Source: an uncultured Deferribacteraceae bacterium
Lineage (GTDB): Bacteria > Chrysiogenota > Deferribacteres > CAMZNJ01
DNA: 49,273 nt
Reading direction: 5' to 3'
Assembly: GCA_947313825.1 (NCBI GenBank)
Contig: CAMZNJ010000005.1
Coordinates: forward strand, 1 to 49,273
Shown here: piece after piece, positions 38,497 through 46,927 of the stretch
Position numbering within the stretch: the first letter of the stretch is position 1
Layout of the letters: each line of letters starts with the position of its first letter
The notes under the pieces: model-generated
What the model was told of the DNA's origin: nothing
Databases searched by the model: none
What the model saw: only the letters and a program-made list of their open reading frames with translations
Program-made: the position numbers and the translations under genes

Positions 38497-39453
38497 TTAG
38501 AAGTTTTCGATGATAAACTTAGTTGCCCCTTTGGCGGCTAGTGTGCCGTCGTTTGTTGCGGTGGTGATTTGGTATACCTCTTTTTTGCGACAGTCGCCAG
38601 CGGCAAACACCCCTTCGACTCCTGTGTTCATGAGGTTGTCAGTGATAAAGTAGCCGTTGGAGTCTATTTCTGTTGCCATGTTTTCGAACCCTTCACTGTT
38701 TGCGGTTGATCCTACGAAAACGAATAGTCCGTCAACTTTGAGTTCTGTTGTTTCCCCTGTTTTGGTATTTTCTAGGATGAGTGTTTCGAGGAAAGGATCC
38801 CCCTCCATGGATTTGACAACGGTGTCGAGTATGGTTTCGACTTTTGGTGATCCTAGGAATCTGTCCAGAGCGACTTTTGCGGCTCTAAACCCAACACGTC
38901 TGTGTATGAGGAATATTTTGTCCACATGTCGAGTTAGGTATTCCCCTTCCTCCACGGCAGCATCGCCTCCGCCAATAACGGCAACGGTTTTGCCTTTGTA
39001 GAATACTCCATCACAGGTTGCACAAACTGATAACCCTTTGCCGAAGAATTTGTCTTCATTGGTAGCCCCAGGGAGTCGCGGTGAGGCACCGGTGCATAGG
39101 ATGACTGTTTTTGCACGGATAGGTTTGTCCATGCCGTCAACGTGTATCAGTTTTATCTTCCCTTCTTTTTCGATTCTAGTGCATGTTCCATTGCGGATGT
39201 GTGCCCCTAGGTTTTCGGCGTGTTGGTAGAATCTTTTTGCGAGATCCACGCCGCTGATTGTTTCGGGTATTCCGGGGTAGTTTTCCACTTCATAGGTTGT
39301 TATGAGTGCCCCCCCCATGAATTGTTTTTCGAGTATGAGTACGCTTAAGTCGTCCCTTTTCCCGTAAATAGCGGCAGTACACCCTGCTGGTCCACCGCCG
39401 ATGATAACCAAATCGTATTCTGCTTCGATGGATGTCAAGTCGTAGTAACTCAT
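38497..39453 (-). CDS. trxB: Thioredoxin reductase
   Basis: VIIGGGPAGCTAAIYGKR, CATCDGVFYKGKTVAVIGGGDAAVEE, GVFAAGDCR. Confidence 0.94.
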   Translation of the reverse strand: MSYYDLTSIEAEYDLVIIGGGPAGCTAAIYGKRDDLSVLILEKQFMGGALITTYEVENYPGIPETISGVDLAKRFYQHAENLGAHIRNGTCTRIEKEGKIKLIHVDGMDKPIRAKTVILCTGASPRLPGATNEDKFFGKGLSVCATCDGVFYKGKTVAVIGGGDAAVEEGEYLTRHVDKIFLIHRRVGFRAAKVALDRFLGSPKVETILDTVVKSMEGDPFLETLILENTKTGETTELKVDGLFVFVGSTANSEGFENMATEIDSNGYFITDNLMNTGVEGVFAAGDCRKKEVYQITTATNDGTLAAKGATKFIIENF

Positions 39454-39546
39454 ATGTTTCTCCTGTGCATACATGATGTAGCAAAGATATTGCTCATGGT
39501 CTTGTATGGTTTCAAGTTTGTTTTAGTTTTGTTGTTTAAGTATAAT

Positions 39547-40101
39547 TTAAATATATATGTGTCGGCAGGTGTATTCGTTGTTTTGTATGTTTATTACGGC
39601 GTATGTTGCTAGCCCTGTTCGTGGTTCGATTAGTGAGCCGGGGTTGAGGAATAGTGTTTCCTTGCCGTTAAGTTGTTCTTTTTTGATGTGTACTCTGTGG
39701 CTGTGTCCGAATATGATAATATCGAAGCCGTGGTTTTTGTATCGTCGTGCTAGCCTTTGCGGGATATCGTAGTATGATCCTGAGCCATGGTTGACCCCGA
39801 TATGAATGTTACCGACGGTAATATCTAGGTCGTCGGGGAGCTCGAAAATACTTTTATCAGCAAGTTTTACGCTCCCCATATCGTTGTTGCCACGAACGGC
39901 AAACACGGTGTTGGATAGTTCCTTCAGGTTATCGATAACGCTACCGGATGTCAAGTCTCCAGCATGGATAATCATATCTGCACCGTGGGCATCGTCGCAA
40001 AAGCTTTTGGGCATGGACGCGGCAGCGTTTCGCCAAATGTGTGTGTCAGAGAGCACAACAACACGCATGGGTTTGCTACTCCCTTTTAAAATATTGAACA
40101 T
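39547..40101 (-). CDS. YfcE/MJ0936-type metallophosphoesterase
   Basis: VVLSDTHIW, IIHAGDLTSG, VRGNND, GVNHGSG, FGHSH, LNPGS. Confidence 0.9.
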   Translation of the reverse strand: MFNILKGSSKPMRVVVLSDTHIWRNAAASMPKSFCDDAHGADMIIHAGDLTSGSVIDNLKELSNTVFAVRGNNDMGSVKLADKSIFELPDDLDITVGNIHIGVNHGSGSYYDIPQRLARRYKNHGFDIIIFGHSHRVHIKKEQLNGKETLFLNPGSLIEPRTGLATYAVINIQNNEYTCRHIYI

Positions 40102-40109
40102 GTTGCCCC

Positions 40110-41759
40110 CTACTCTTCGGAATTGATTAAGTTGTAAATAGCGGTTGCGTATATTTTTGTGGAATCAATGAGGTCGTCGATGTAAATATATTCGTCAGCC
40201 TGATGTATTACTAGTTCTTTGTTGCGAATGGCGAATCCTATGGCAACGAAGTTGTCGAACCAGCGTGCATATGTTCCACCGCCAGACGACTGTGGTAGAG
40301 CGTTCGCGTCCCCTGTAATACTTTTGTACGCCTCTGATACAGCATTTATTAGTCGTGTGTCTTTTTCAAGATAAAGTGGTGGGAGGTGGTTGGTATCTCG
40401 AACCGTAACAGCGAACTCGCGGGCATCATACTGCACCAACCTGTTGGTAATCTCGTTGCCTAGTGTGTCCCAGCTGAGTGTTACGCAGTAGCGAATATTG
40501 TGGGTGATGGCGAATGTGAAGTTGGTTTCGGCTTTGTTTGAGGGTATTTCGCCCTTGTAGTGGATGATGGCTGTGTTCCATGTTAGTTCGCCACTCGGTT
40601 CGTCCCGATGGTTTGCCCCAACGCACTTGCCACGGGTATCGCACCCTTCAATGCGGTGTTCGTCCCCAACGTAGTATGTTTGGAAGTAGTCGAGGAGTGT
40701 GTTCGACTCTCCCACGGCGGCGAACACTCGTGTGAGTGTATTCATCATGATGGCGATGGCGTTTACCCCTTCAGCAGGTGCCATGGCGTGGGCAGAGAGT
40801 CCACTAGCGTTGATGGTTGCTTGGTATGGGTACTGATAGGCACCACTTGCATTAACGTTAGTGTCGGCATCAGTGTTAGCGTCCGTTGGCGTTACGACCC
40901 ACGATAATTTTGCACCATTACCATTGGTCAGTTCAGCAACCACACCGTTGAGCACAGTTTCCATACGTGCAACCACTTCGTTGCTCCCGAGTAGGATGTG
41001 GCTGTTGCAGTTTTCGGGTACTTTGTTGTCTTTGTCGCCACCGTCAATGGTTGTGATGGTGATGGCGGGTATGTTGGTGTTTTCCGTATCGTTTGCGTTG
41101 TGTGTGGCATCAGGATCGGCAATGCCTCTCCCCTCAACAATGCTCGTAACAATCCCTTTTTCGGCAAAAATGGCGGGGTAACCACCGTCGGGCGTAAACC
41201 CTATGGTTGGTGTCTCTCCCACTTCACAGTAGTACTCCATGTCCCCCATTCCGGCTTCTTCGTCGCAACCGAGTAGGAGTCGTACCCGTTTGTTGTTCAG
41301 TGATGTGCCTGTTTCGGCGAGTGCACGAAGTGCGTAAAGTGATGCCACGGCTGGACCTTTGTCGTCCTCAGTGCCTCGTCCATACATACGCAAGGCACCG
41401 TTATTGTCGGCAATAGTTTTCCCTTCGTAAGGTGGTTGTGTCCAACCGTTCCCTTCGGGTACAACGTCTAAGTGTGCGAGTAGTGCGATGAGTTCCCCGT
41501 CGGATTCTGTTGAGCCATAAACACGCCCCGATCCGCCAATTTCCACATGCCCAATACGGTTGTCGTAGTTGTGTGTGTGCATCCCAAAGCGTACGCCACG
41601 CTCTAGCATGTAGTTGAGTGCCAGTGCAACCTGTTTGCCGTAAGGTTCTGTTTCGGTGCCTTGTTGTTTGTACGATTCGAACTTCACAAGTGCTTGTAGG
41701 TCGGCGATGATTTCATCACGCCATTCGTCTATTTTGTTCAGTACTCTGTTCAGTTCCAT
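40110..41759 (-). CDS. M20-family dipeptidase (PepV/Sapep-like)
   Basis: LIALLAHLDVVPEGNGWTQPPYEG..YGRGTEDDKGPAVASLYALRAL, GCDEEAGMGDMEYY. Confidence 0.9.
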   Translation of the reverse strand: MELNRVLNKIDEWRDEIIADLQALVKFESYKQQGTETEPYGKQVALALNYMLERGVRFGMHTHNYDNRIGHVEIGGSGRVYGSTESDGELIALLAHLDVVPEGNGWTQPPYEGKTIADNNGALRMYGRGTEDDKGPAVASLYALRALAETGTSLNNKRVRLLLGCDEEAGMGDMEYYCEVGETPTIGFTPDGGYPAIFAEKGIVTSIVEGRGIADPDATHNANDTENTNIPAITITTIDGGDKDNKVPENCNSHILLGSNEVVARMETVLNGVVAELTNGNGAKLSWVVTPTDANTDADTNVNASGAYQYPYQATINASGLSAHAMAPAEGVNAIAIMMNTLTRVFAAVGESNTLLDYFQTYYVGDEHRIEGCDTRGKCVGANHRDEPSGELTWNTAIIHYKGEIPSNKAETNFTFAITHNIRYCVTLSWDTLGNEITNRLVQYDAREFAVTVRDTNHLPPLYLEKDTRLINAVSEAYKSITGDANALPQSSGGGTYARWFDNFVAIGFAIRNKELVIHQADEYIYIDDLIDSTKIYATAIYNLINSEE

Positions 41760-41829
41760 ATTTTTCATTCGCTTGTTTGCTCCATCGGTTGTGGTATTGT
41801 TGGTGTTCGTGGCGTTGATTTTGTGAGCA

Positions 41830-42378
41830 CTAGGTTTGCTTGGTGTGCAATAGGTATGCCAAGAATACTGCATACATTAGTGAGTGCGTAATTTTGTTTG
41901 TTGTAAAGTAGTTTACAACTTCGTCGTACGTTAGTAGTTTGATGGCAGATATGTCTTCGAACTCGTCAAACTTTGTTTGTCCTGCAGGAGTGCACCCTGT
42001 TGCGAGTACGATGTTGAATGTATTTGTCATGAATGCGGGGTTTGGGTTTTGCACCGAGATTGTTTGTACATGGTTGGTGGTGTACCCTGTTTCCTCTTCC
42101 AGTTCCCTTGCGGCTGCCTGTGCGGGGTCTTCGTTTGAGTCGATGGCACCCCCAGGGAATTCGAGGGATACGCTTTTGCTGCCGAAACGGTATTGTTCCA
42201 CCATGATAAATTTGCCGTCGTCAGTTATGGGGAGTATTGTTGCCCAGTCGTTTGTGTCTACTGTAACGAATGATGCTTCGCGGTTATTGTTTTGGTAGAG
42301 GTATGAGTCTTCGAATATTGACAGTATTCGTGCGAATGCAACTTTTTTTCTCCCTTTGAAGATCCAGTTTGCACTCAT
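41830..42378 (-). CDS. NUDIX hydrolase (ADP-ribose pyrophosphatase-like)
   Basis: GGAIDSNEDPAQAAARELEEETGY Nudix box; ATGA overlap with the upstream ORF. Confidence 0.92.
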   Translation of the reverse strand: MSANWIFKGRKKVAFARILSIFEDSYLYQNNNREASFVTVDTNDWATILPITDDGKFIMVEQYRFGSKSVSLEFPGGAIDSNEDPAQAAARELEEETGYTTNHVQTISVQNPNPAFMTNTFNIVLATGCTPAGQTKFDEFEDISAIKLLTYDEVVNYFTTNKITHSLMYAVFLAYLLHTKQT

Positions 42379-42689
42379 AGGATTATCCCTGAGTTCCCAC
42401 TTGACAGGGGTGTTTTTTGTATTGTGATGTTGCTACGTGTTTCGATATATTTGTTTACGAGGTCTTCAGAAACATTTGAGAAGGTGTAAACAATATGATC
42501 AGCACTGATTACGCCCTCCACAGATTCTTCAAAAGGGAACCCGTATGGTAGTATGGCGATTTGCATATCGTTGCTGGAGATGGGCACAACTTGCACCAGT
42601 GCTATCCCTTCGAGTTTGTCGCCTTCGCGTACACCAATCACCATCTCGCCTGTAACAATCTTAACCAGCTGAATATTGTCGTAGTTCAT
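42375..42689 (-). CDS. Small protein with possible LSm/Sm-like fold
   Basis: NIQLVKIVTGEMVIGVREGDKLEGIALVQVVPI...ISADHIVYTFSNVSEDLVNKYIE resembles the Sm1-type pattern (VKLxTGEExIG). Confidence 0.5.
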   Translation of the reverse strand: MNYDNIQLVKIVTGEMVIGVREGDKLEGIALVQVVPISSNDMQIAILPYGFPFEESVEGVISADHIVYTFSNVSEDLVNKYIETRSNITIQKTPLSSGNSGIIL

Positions 42690-42762
42690 GGAAAACTCCC
42701 CTGCTAATTTGTGTTGCTAGTGTTCGTTGTGCATAATTTGTACAACCAACACAATAATACCA

Positions 42763-43761
42763 CTACGACGGCACACTTTCAATAAAAATATCGGTGTAGA
42801 TTTGGCGAAACTCCTGTGTGGTTTGCGAATCAGCAGTGGTTTGCGAGTCAGCAGTGGTCGCCATTTTTATCAGCGGCGGCATAACGGATAATCCAGCGGT
42901 GCCCCCCTTCACAAACTCCATGAGAGCAATACCACTAGCTGACTGAGTATTTTCGTGTACAAAGCGTATATTTTTCACTTCAAAACCGTACTTGCGTGCC
43001 AAGATGAGTGCGTCGTGGAGGAACACACTCGGGTACGACATGAATAGTATGCCGTTGTGCCGCACATATTTTTTGCCGAATCGGAAAATATCCCCCAAAC
43101 CCATACCATACCCTTCGCCGCTAAAACGTGCTATTGCTTTGGCGGTATTCGGGGGTATGCGACCCTTATTGGCAGGGTAGTACGGCGGGTTGCATACAGC
43201 GTAATCGTACAAACAGCCGTTGGCATCCACGGTAGCGTTTGTGCCGTTGGGGATTTTCCCTGGCGAAAACTCACTTATCCCGCTCAAAATAGGCACAACA
43301 CTCCGGTCGGGCAGTGTGCCTGCCTCCATGTTGAGGCGGATGTTTTCGGTTAGGGTGTTGTAGAGCTCTTGTTGCAGTTCGATGGCATGGATGTGGAGCC
43401 CCCCGCTGGTGTTGGTGGTGTTGGTGGTGTTGGTGGTGTTGGCGATGTTGGTGGTGTTGGCGATGTTGGTGGTGTTGGTGGTGGTGGCGGTGGTGGCGAT
43501 GTTGGTGGTGTTGGCGGTGTTGGCGGCGGACTTAGCAAGCTCGGCGGACTCACGGGCAACACAACCTAATACAATCGCAATCACACCACTCCCTGCCCCC
43601 ATATCCACCATGGTGGTTTGGCGTTTTGGCGGTGTAGCCTCCCCCTTCGGCAAAAAACCCATGGCGGTGGCAGCAAAATGCGACAGTAGAATAGAGTCTT
43701 CGTTGTATCGATACCCTTCACCTTGATTTATCTGTATTCCTGCCATACTCGCACGCCTCAC
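42763..43761 (-). CDS. tRNA1(Val) adenine-N6 methyltransferase-like (TrmN6 family)
   Basis: EGYRYNEDSILLSHFA, VDMGAGSGVIAIVL, IHAIELQQELYNTL, CNPPYY. Confidence 0.85.
   Translation of the reverse strand: MRRASMAGIQINQGEGYRYNEDSILLSHFAATAMGFLPKGEATPPKRQTTMVDMGAGSGVIAIVLGCVARESAELAKSAANTANTTNIATTATTTNTTNIANTTNIANTTNTTNTTNTSGGLHIHAIELQQELYNTLTENIRLNMEAGTLPDRSVVPILSGISEFSPGKIPNGTNATVDANGCLYDYAVCNPPYYPANKGRIPPNTAKAIARFSGEGYGMGLGDIFRFGKKYVRHNGILFMSYPSVFLHDALILARKYGFEVKNIRFVHENTQSASGIALMEFVKGGTAGLSVMPPLIKMATTADSQTTADSQTTQEFRQIYTDIFIESVPS
42819..42857. repeat. In-frame 18-bp repeat (TTADSQ)
   Basis: tggtttgcgaatcagcag / tggtttgcgagtcagcag; protein TTADSQTTADSQTT. Confidence 0.85.
43408..43535. repeat. 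In-frame 9-bp-type repeat (N/A/I-T-T) inside the TrmN6-like gene
   Basis: gttggtggtgttggcgatgtt...; protein NTTNIATTATTTNTTNIANTTNIANTTNTTNTTNT. Confidence 0.95.
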
Positions 43762-43780
43762 TAGTCGTCATAATGCGACG

Positions 43781-45238
43781 TTAATACCGTTGCTCCCAAG
43801 GTGTTACGTCGATAACGTCAACCGCCTCACCGTTGGGGTAGGAAAACACTGAAGCCCTCGTTGCAACGCATGTTAGTTGCCACATGCTCCCCTTGCAAAA
43901 CCCACTTGTGTAGGTATGGTTGATGGGGTTCTCCACAATACTCTTCACACGTTGATACAGCTCTGTTGCGGGGGGCACTGTAATGGCAACATGGTTTTGG
44001 CTGTTGATGTCCACGTAAAGCATTGCCGTGCCACCTTGGAACTGTACCGACGACAACGTTGCAACCATGCTGACCACCAAGGAGCCGTCATCAACTACAA
44101 TATTGGCTTCACCTTCGTGCTCAGGGTGGATGCTCATGCTCCCGCTCCCATATTTGGGGCGACACTGAACCAAATCCACTAGTGTAATACTCTCCCCACG
44201 TATCCCCATGTATATTTCATGGCTCTGTTGCTGGCTCTGTTGCTGGCTCTGTTGCTGAATAATGTCAGACGCCACAAACAACCGTAACCCCAACTGATAC
44301 TGTTCGCTGTGGGGGTGGTTGTTGTAGTTTATCCCTTTGTAGGACACGCTATTGACCATGGTTGTGCCGTCCGCGGTTACTGTTGTGCAGTGGATAATAT
44401 TCATGGGTGGCGATCCGAGGAATGTTGCGACAAAGGTGTTCACGGGGTTGTTGTAGACCTCTTCTGGCGTGCCAACCTGCTGAATGGTGCCGTTGTTCAT
44501 AATCACAACTCTGTGTCCTAGTGCTAGCCCTTCGCTTTGATCGTGGGTAACGTATACGGCAATGCCACCGTTGTTATTGACGTTGTTGCGGTGCATCTCG
44601 CTTATTCCCATTCGTAAGTCGTGTCGCAATCCCATGTCGAGGTTGGATAATGGTTCGTCGAACAGGGATATTTGTGGCGTATGCACCAAGGCTCTGGCAA
44701 GTGCCACACGTTGACGTTCCCCCCCTGAAATCTCTTTGGGGTATCGAAGCATCAGCTTCTCGACGCCAACGGTATGTGCCATCCCGAAAACATTACCCGT
44801 TACCCTATCAGCATCAGCCTTACGCCTTTTTCTGCTCGCAAATAATGGACGTTTGTTTGTCAACTGCAACCCGAAACCCATATTCTGCTCCACAGTCATG
44901 TGCGGGTACAGACCATGATCCTGAAACACCATGGCGACGCCCCTTTTGTGTGGCGGGAGGTTGGTGATGTCCTCACCATGGAGGTGGATTGTGCCCGATG
45001 TTGGCGTCTCCAAACCGCTGATGATTCGCAACAGTGTGGATTTACCGCAACCTGAAGGTCCCATGATGGCGATGAGTTCACCGTCGCGAACTTCGAGGTT
45101 AAAGTTCTCCACAGCAGCACGGTCGCTTGTGTTACGGTCGCTTGTGTCGCCATTACGGCTAGTGCTCCCCCCACGTTGCGATTTGTATATTTTCGTAATG
45201 CCCCTAATCACCAATGCCATAATCCTCTTCCTCAGCAC
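43781..45238 (-). CDS. ABC transporter ATP-binding protein (MalK/UgpC-like)
   Basis: GPSGCGKSTLLRIISGLETPTSGTI, MVFQDHGLYPHMTV, ISGGERQRVALARALV, VTHDQSEGLALGHRVVIMNNGTIQQVGTPEEVYNNP. Confidence 0.94.
   Translation of the reverse strand: MLRKRIMALVIRGITKIYKSQRGGSTSRNGDTSDRNTSDRAAVENFNLEVRDGELIAIMGPSGCGKSTLLRIISGLETPTSGTIHLHGEDITNLPPHKRGVAMVFQDHGLYPHMTVEQNMGFGLQLTNKRPLFASRKRRKADADRVTGNVFGMAHTVGVEKLMLRYPKEISGGERQRVALARALVHTPQISLFDEPLSNLDMGLRHDLRMGISEMHRNNVNNNGGIAVYVTHDQSEGLALGHRVVIMNNGTIQQVGTPEEVYNNPVNTFVATFLGSPPMNIIHCTTVTADGTTMVNSVSYKGINYNNHPHSEQYQLGLRLFVASDIIQQQSQQQSQQQSHEIYMGIRGESITLVDLVQCRPKYGSGSMSIHPEHEGEANIVVDDGSLVVSMVATLSSVQFQGGTAMLYVDINSQNHVAITVPPATELYQRVKSIVENPINHTYTSGFCKGSMWQLTCVATRASVFSYPNGEAVDVIDVTPWEQRY
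44221..44256. repeat. In-frame 12-bp repeat (SQQQ) in the ABC ATPase gene
   Basis: tggctctgttgc x3. Confidence 0.93.
45119..45153. repeat. In-frame 15-bp repeat near the ABC ATPase N-terminus
   Basis: cggtcgcttgtgtta/cggtcgcttgtgtcg; protein GDTSDRNTSDRAA. Confidence 0.75.
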
Positions 45239-45260
45239 TCACCCATAAGCCTAACCGATA

Positions 45261-46004
45261 TTAATCTTCCCCAGCACCGCCACCAGTAGCACCGCTACTA
45301 ACTCGACGCATCATGTAAAGGAACGGCGTATCGATAATAGCAATGAACACTTTTACCATGTACATAAATATTATAATACCACCCAAAACACTCCAAGGCA
45401 AGGGTTGCACACCCTCAACGCTTATCAAAGACGGGATAATCTTGAACACCAAAATAGTGAAAAACACCGTATCCAAAACCTGCGAAAGTGCTGTGCTAAG
45501 ATTATTCCGCACCCACAAAGGTGTCCCCCTACCCTTCAGCAACGAATAAACAAAAATATCCACACGCTGAGAGATTGTGTACACAAGTAAACCAACAACA
45601 GTAAACATAATCACAGCAGCATTCGGTGCAAACAATGCACTAATATTAGCACTAACACCACCATCGTACTCATTCGGAACAAAAAACGTGGTGGCGACCA
45701 TGGACAACATAAACACACTAGTCAAAACCATGGACAATACTACTGCCATCTGTGCACGCCTCTTGCCATAAAACTCGTTCAACGCATCCGTAGCAAGATA
45801 AATGGACGAATACAGAATATTACCCATGCTCACATTCATACCAAACAACACAATCTGCTTGCTACCCTGAATATTCGCACCGATGAGTGCCAAAACCATC
45901 CAGCCAACTAACCCCACACGACCAAAATAAGCATGCACCAACACCAACGAAAACATGGTAACAAGCAGCACAATAATCCAAAGTAATGTATTTATACTAT
46001 CCAT
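45261..46004 (-). CDS. Queuosine precursor transporter (YhhQ/VUT family)
   Basis: MDSINTLLWIIVLLVTMFSLVLVHAYFGRVGLVGW...ASNIQ-type ANIQGSKQI...YLATDALNEFYGKRRAQ. Confidence 0.88.
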   Translation of the reverse strand: MDSINTLLWIIVLLVTMFSLVLVHAYFGRVGLVGWMVLALIGANIQGSKQIVLFGMNVSMGNILYSSIYLATDALNEFYGKRRAQMAVVLSMVLTSVFMLSMVATTFFVPNEYDGGVSANISALFAPNAAVIMFTVVGLLVYTISQRVDIFVYSLLKGRGTPLWVRNNLSTALSQVLDTVFFTILVFKIIPSLISVEGVQPLPWSVLGGIIIFMYMVKVFIAIIDTPFLYMMRRVSSGATGGGAGED

Positions 46005-46141
46005 AACACTCCCACTAAATGGCAATAACAACTCCCTCAAGTACAACTTGTTATTGCCAACACCAACTTTTTATAATAACATAAGTGTTGGAATAATGTT
46101 ATTTGTAACCAATATGTTACAACCACAGGAGAACCCCCGCA

Positions 46142-46714
46142 ATGGAAACACAATACCACAAGTACAACAAGGTAACACTAGCAAAAACAATACTAGTAAC
46201 CACCGCTGTTTTATTAATCGCACTCACAACAATGGCATGCTCACAAAACTCATACAAAGAAACTGACGCACGCAAAGGGGTAGGAAACAAACAAGAAGTC
46301 AGCGTTGACGGCAACTACTCCAACACCGTCAACTACGACTACGACAAACTCTACTTCGAAATTGTCGCTATCGACAAAGATACACAAACTTCTCAAGTCT
46401 TCCAAATAAACATCAACAGTACCACAAACATCTCAGAAAATGTTAGCTTTATCGTACAAGACTTTATCCCCGACTTTGTCATCGATGAAGACGGCAAAAT
46501 CGCCACCAAAAGCGATACTCTCTCAAACCCTGCCATAAAGGTTGTCGTATACCGCGATGGTGAAGCAACGTTTGACAGCTGGCTGTTTCAGCTGTACCCC
46601 GACATACACCCGTTTATCGATGCTAGCTACCACATACTCTACACCGACACACTTGTACTTGTAGAGCAGGACGACGATACAACCGACACAGAGGGGAACA
46701 GCTCAGACAGCTAG
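46142..46714 (+). CDS. Lipoprotein with DUF2155-like domain
   Basis: Lipobox-like TTMACSQ; VQDFIPDFVIDEDGKIATKSDTLSNPAIKVVVYRDGEATFDSWLFQLYPDIHPFIDASYHILYTD. Confidence 0.65.
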   Translation: METQYHKYNKVTLAKTILVTTAVLLIALTTMACSQNSYKETDARKGVGNKQEVSVDGNYSNTVNYDYDKLYFEIVAIDKDTQTSQVFQININSTTNISENVSFIVQDFIPDFVIDEDGKIATKSDTLSNPAIKVVVYRDGEATFDSWLFQLYPDIHPFIDASYHILYTDTLVLVEQDDDTTDTEGNSSDS

Positions 46715-46721
46715 TCAGCCA

Positions 46722-46781
46722 AGACTAACCAGCCAAGACTAGCCAGCCAAGACTAGCCAGCCAAGACTAGCCAGCCAAGGG
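46722..46781. repeat. Minisatellite, 14-bp unit (ccaagactagccag)
   Basis: ccaagactaaccag / ccaagactagccag x3-4. Confidence 0.93.
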
Positions 46782-46795
46782 GGCACTGTGTCCAA

Positions 46796-46816
46796 CGCAA
46801 CGCAACGCAACGCAAT
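46796..46816. repeat. Microsatellite, 5-bp unit (caacg)
   Basis: caacgcaacgcaacgcaacgcaat. Confidence 0.9.
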
Positions 46817-46819
46817 GCA

Positions 46820-46927
46820 GTGCCGTGCTCCCTCCCCTCAACACCTACCTAGGGCGTCAGGACGCTCGACGACATGCCGTGCTCCCTCCCCTCAACACCT
46901 ACCTAGGGCGTCAGGACGCTCGACACC
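46820..46927. repeat. 54-bp tandem duplication overlapping the miaB 3' end
   Basis: gccgtgctccctcccctcaacacctacctagggcgtcaggacgctcgac present twice. Confidence 0.95.
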
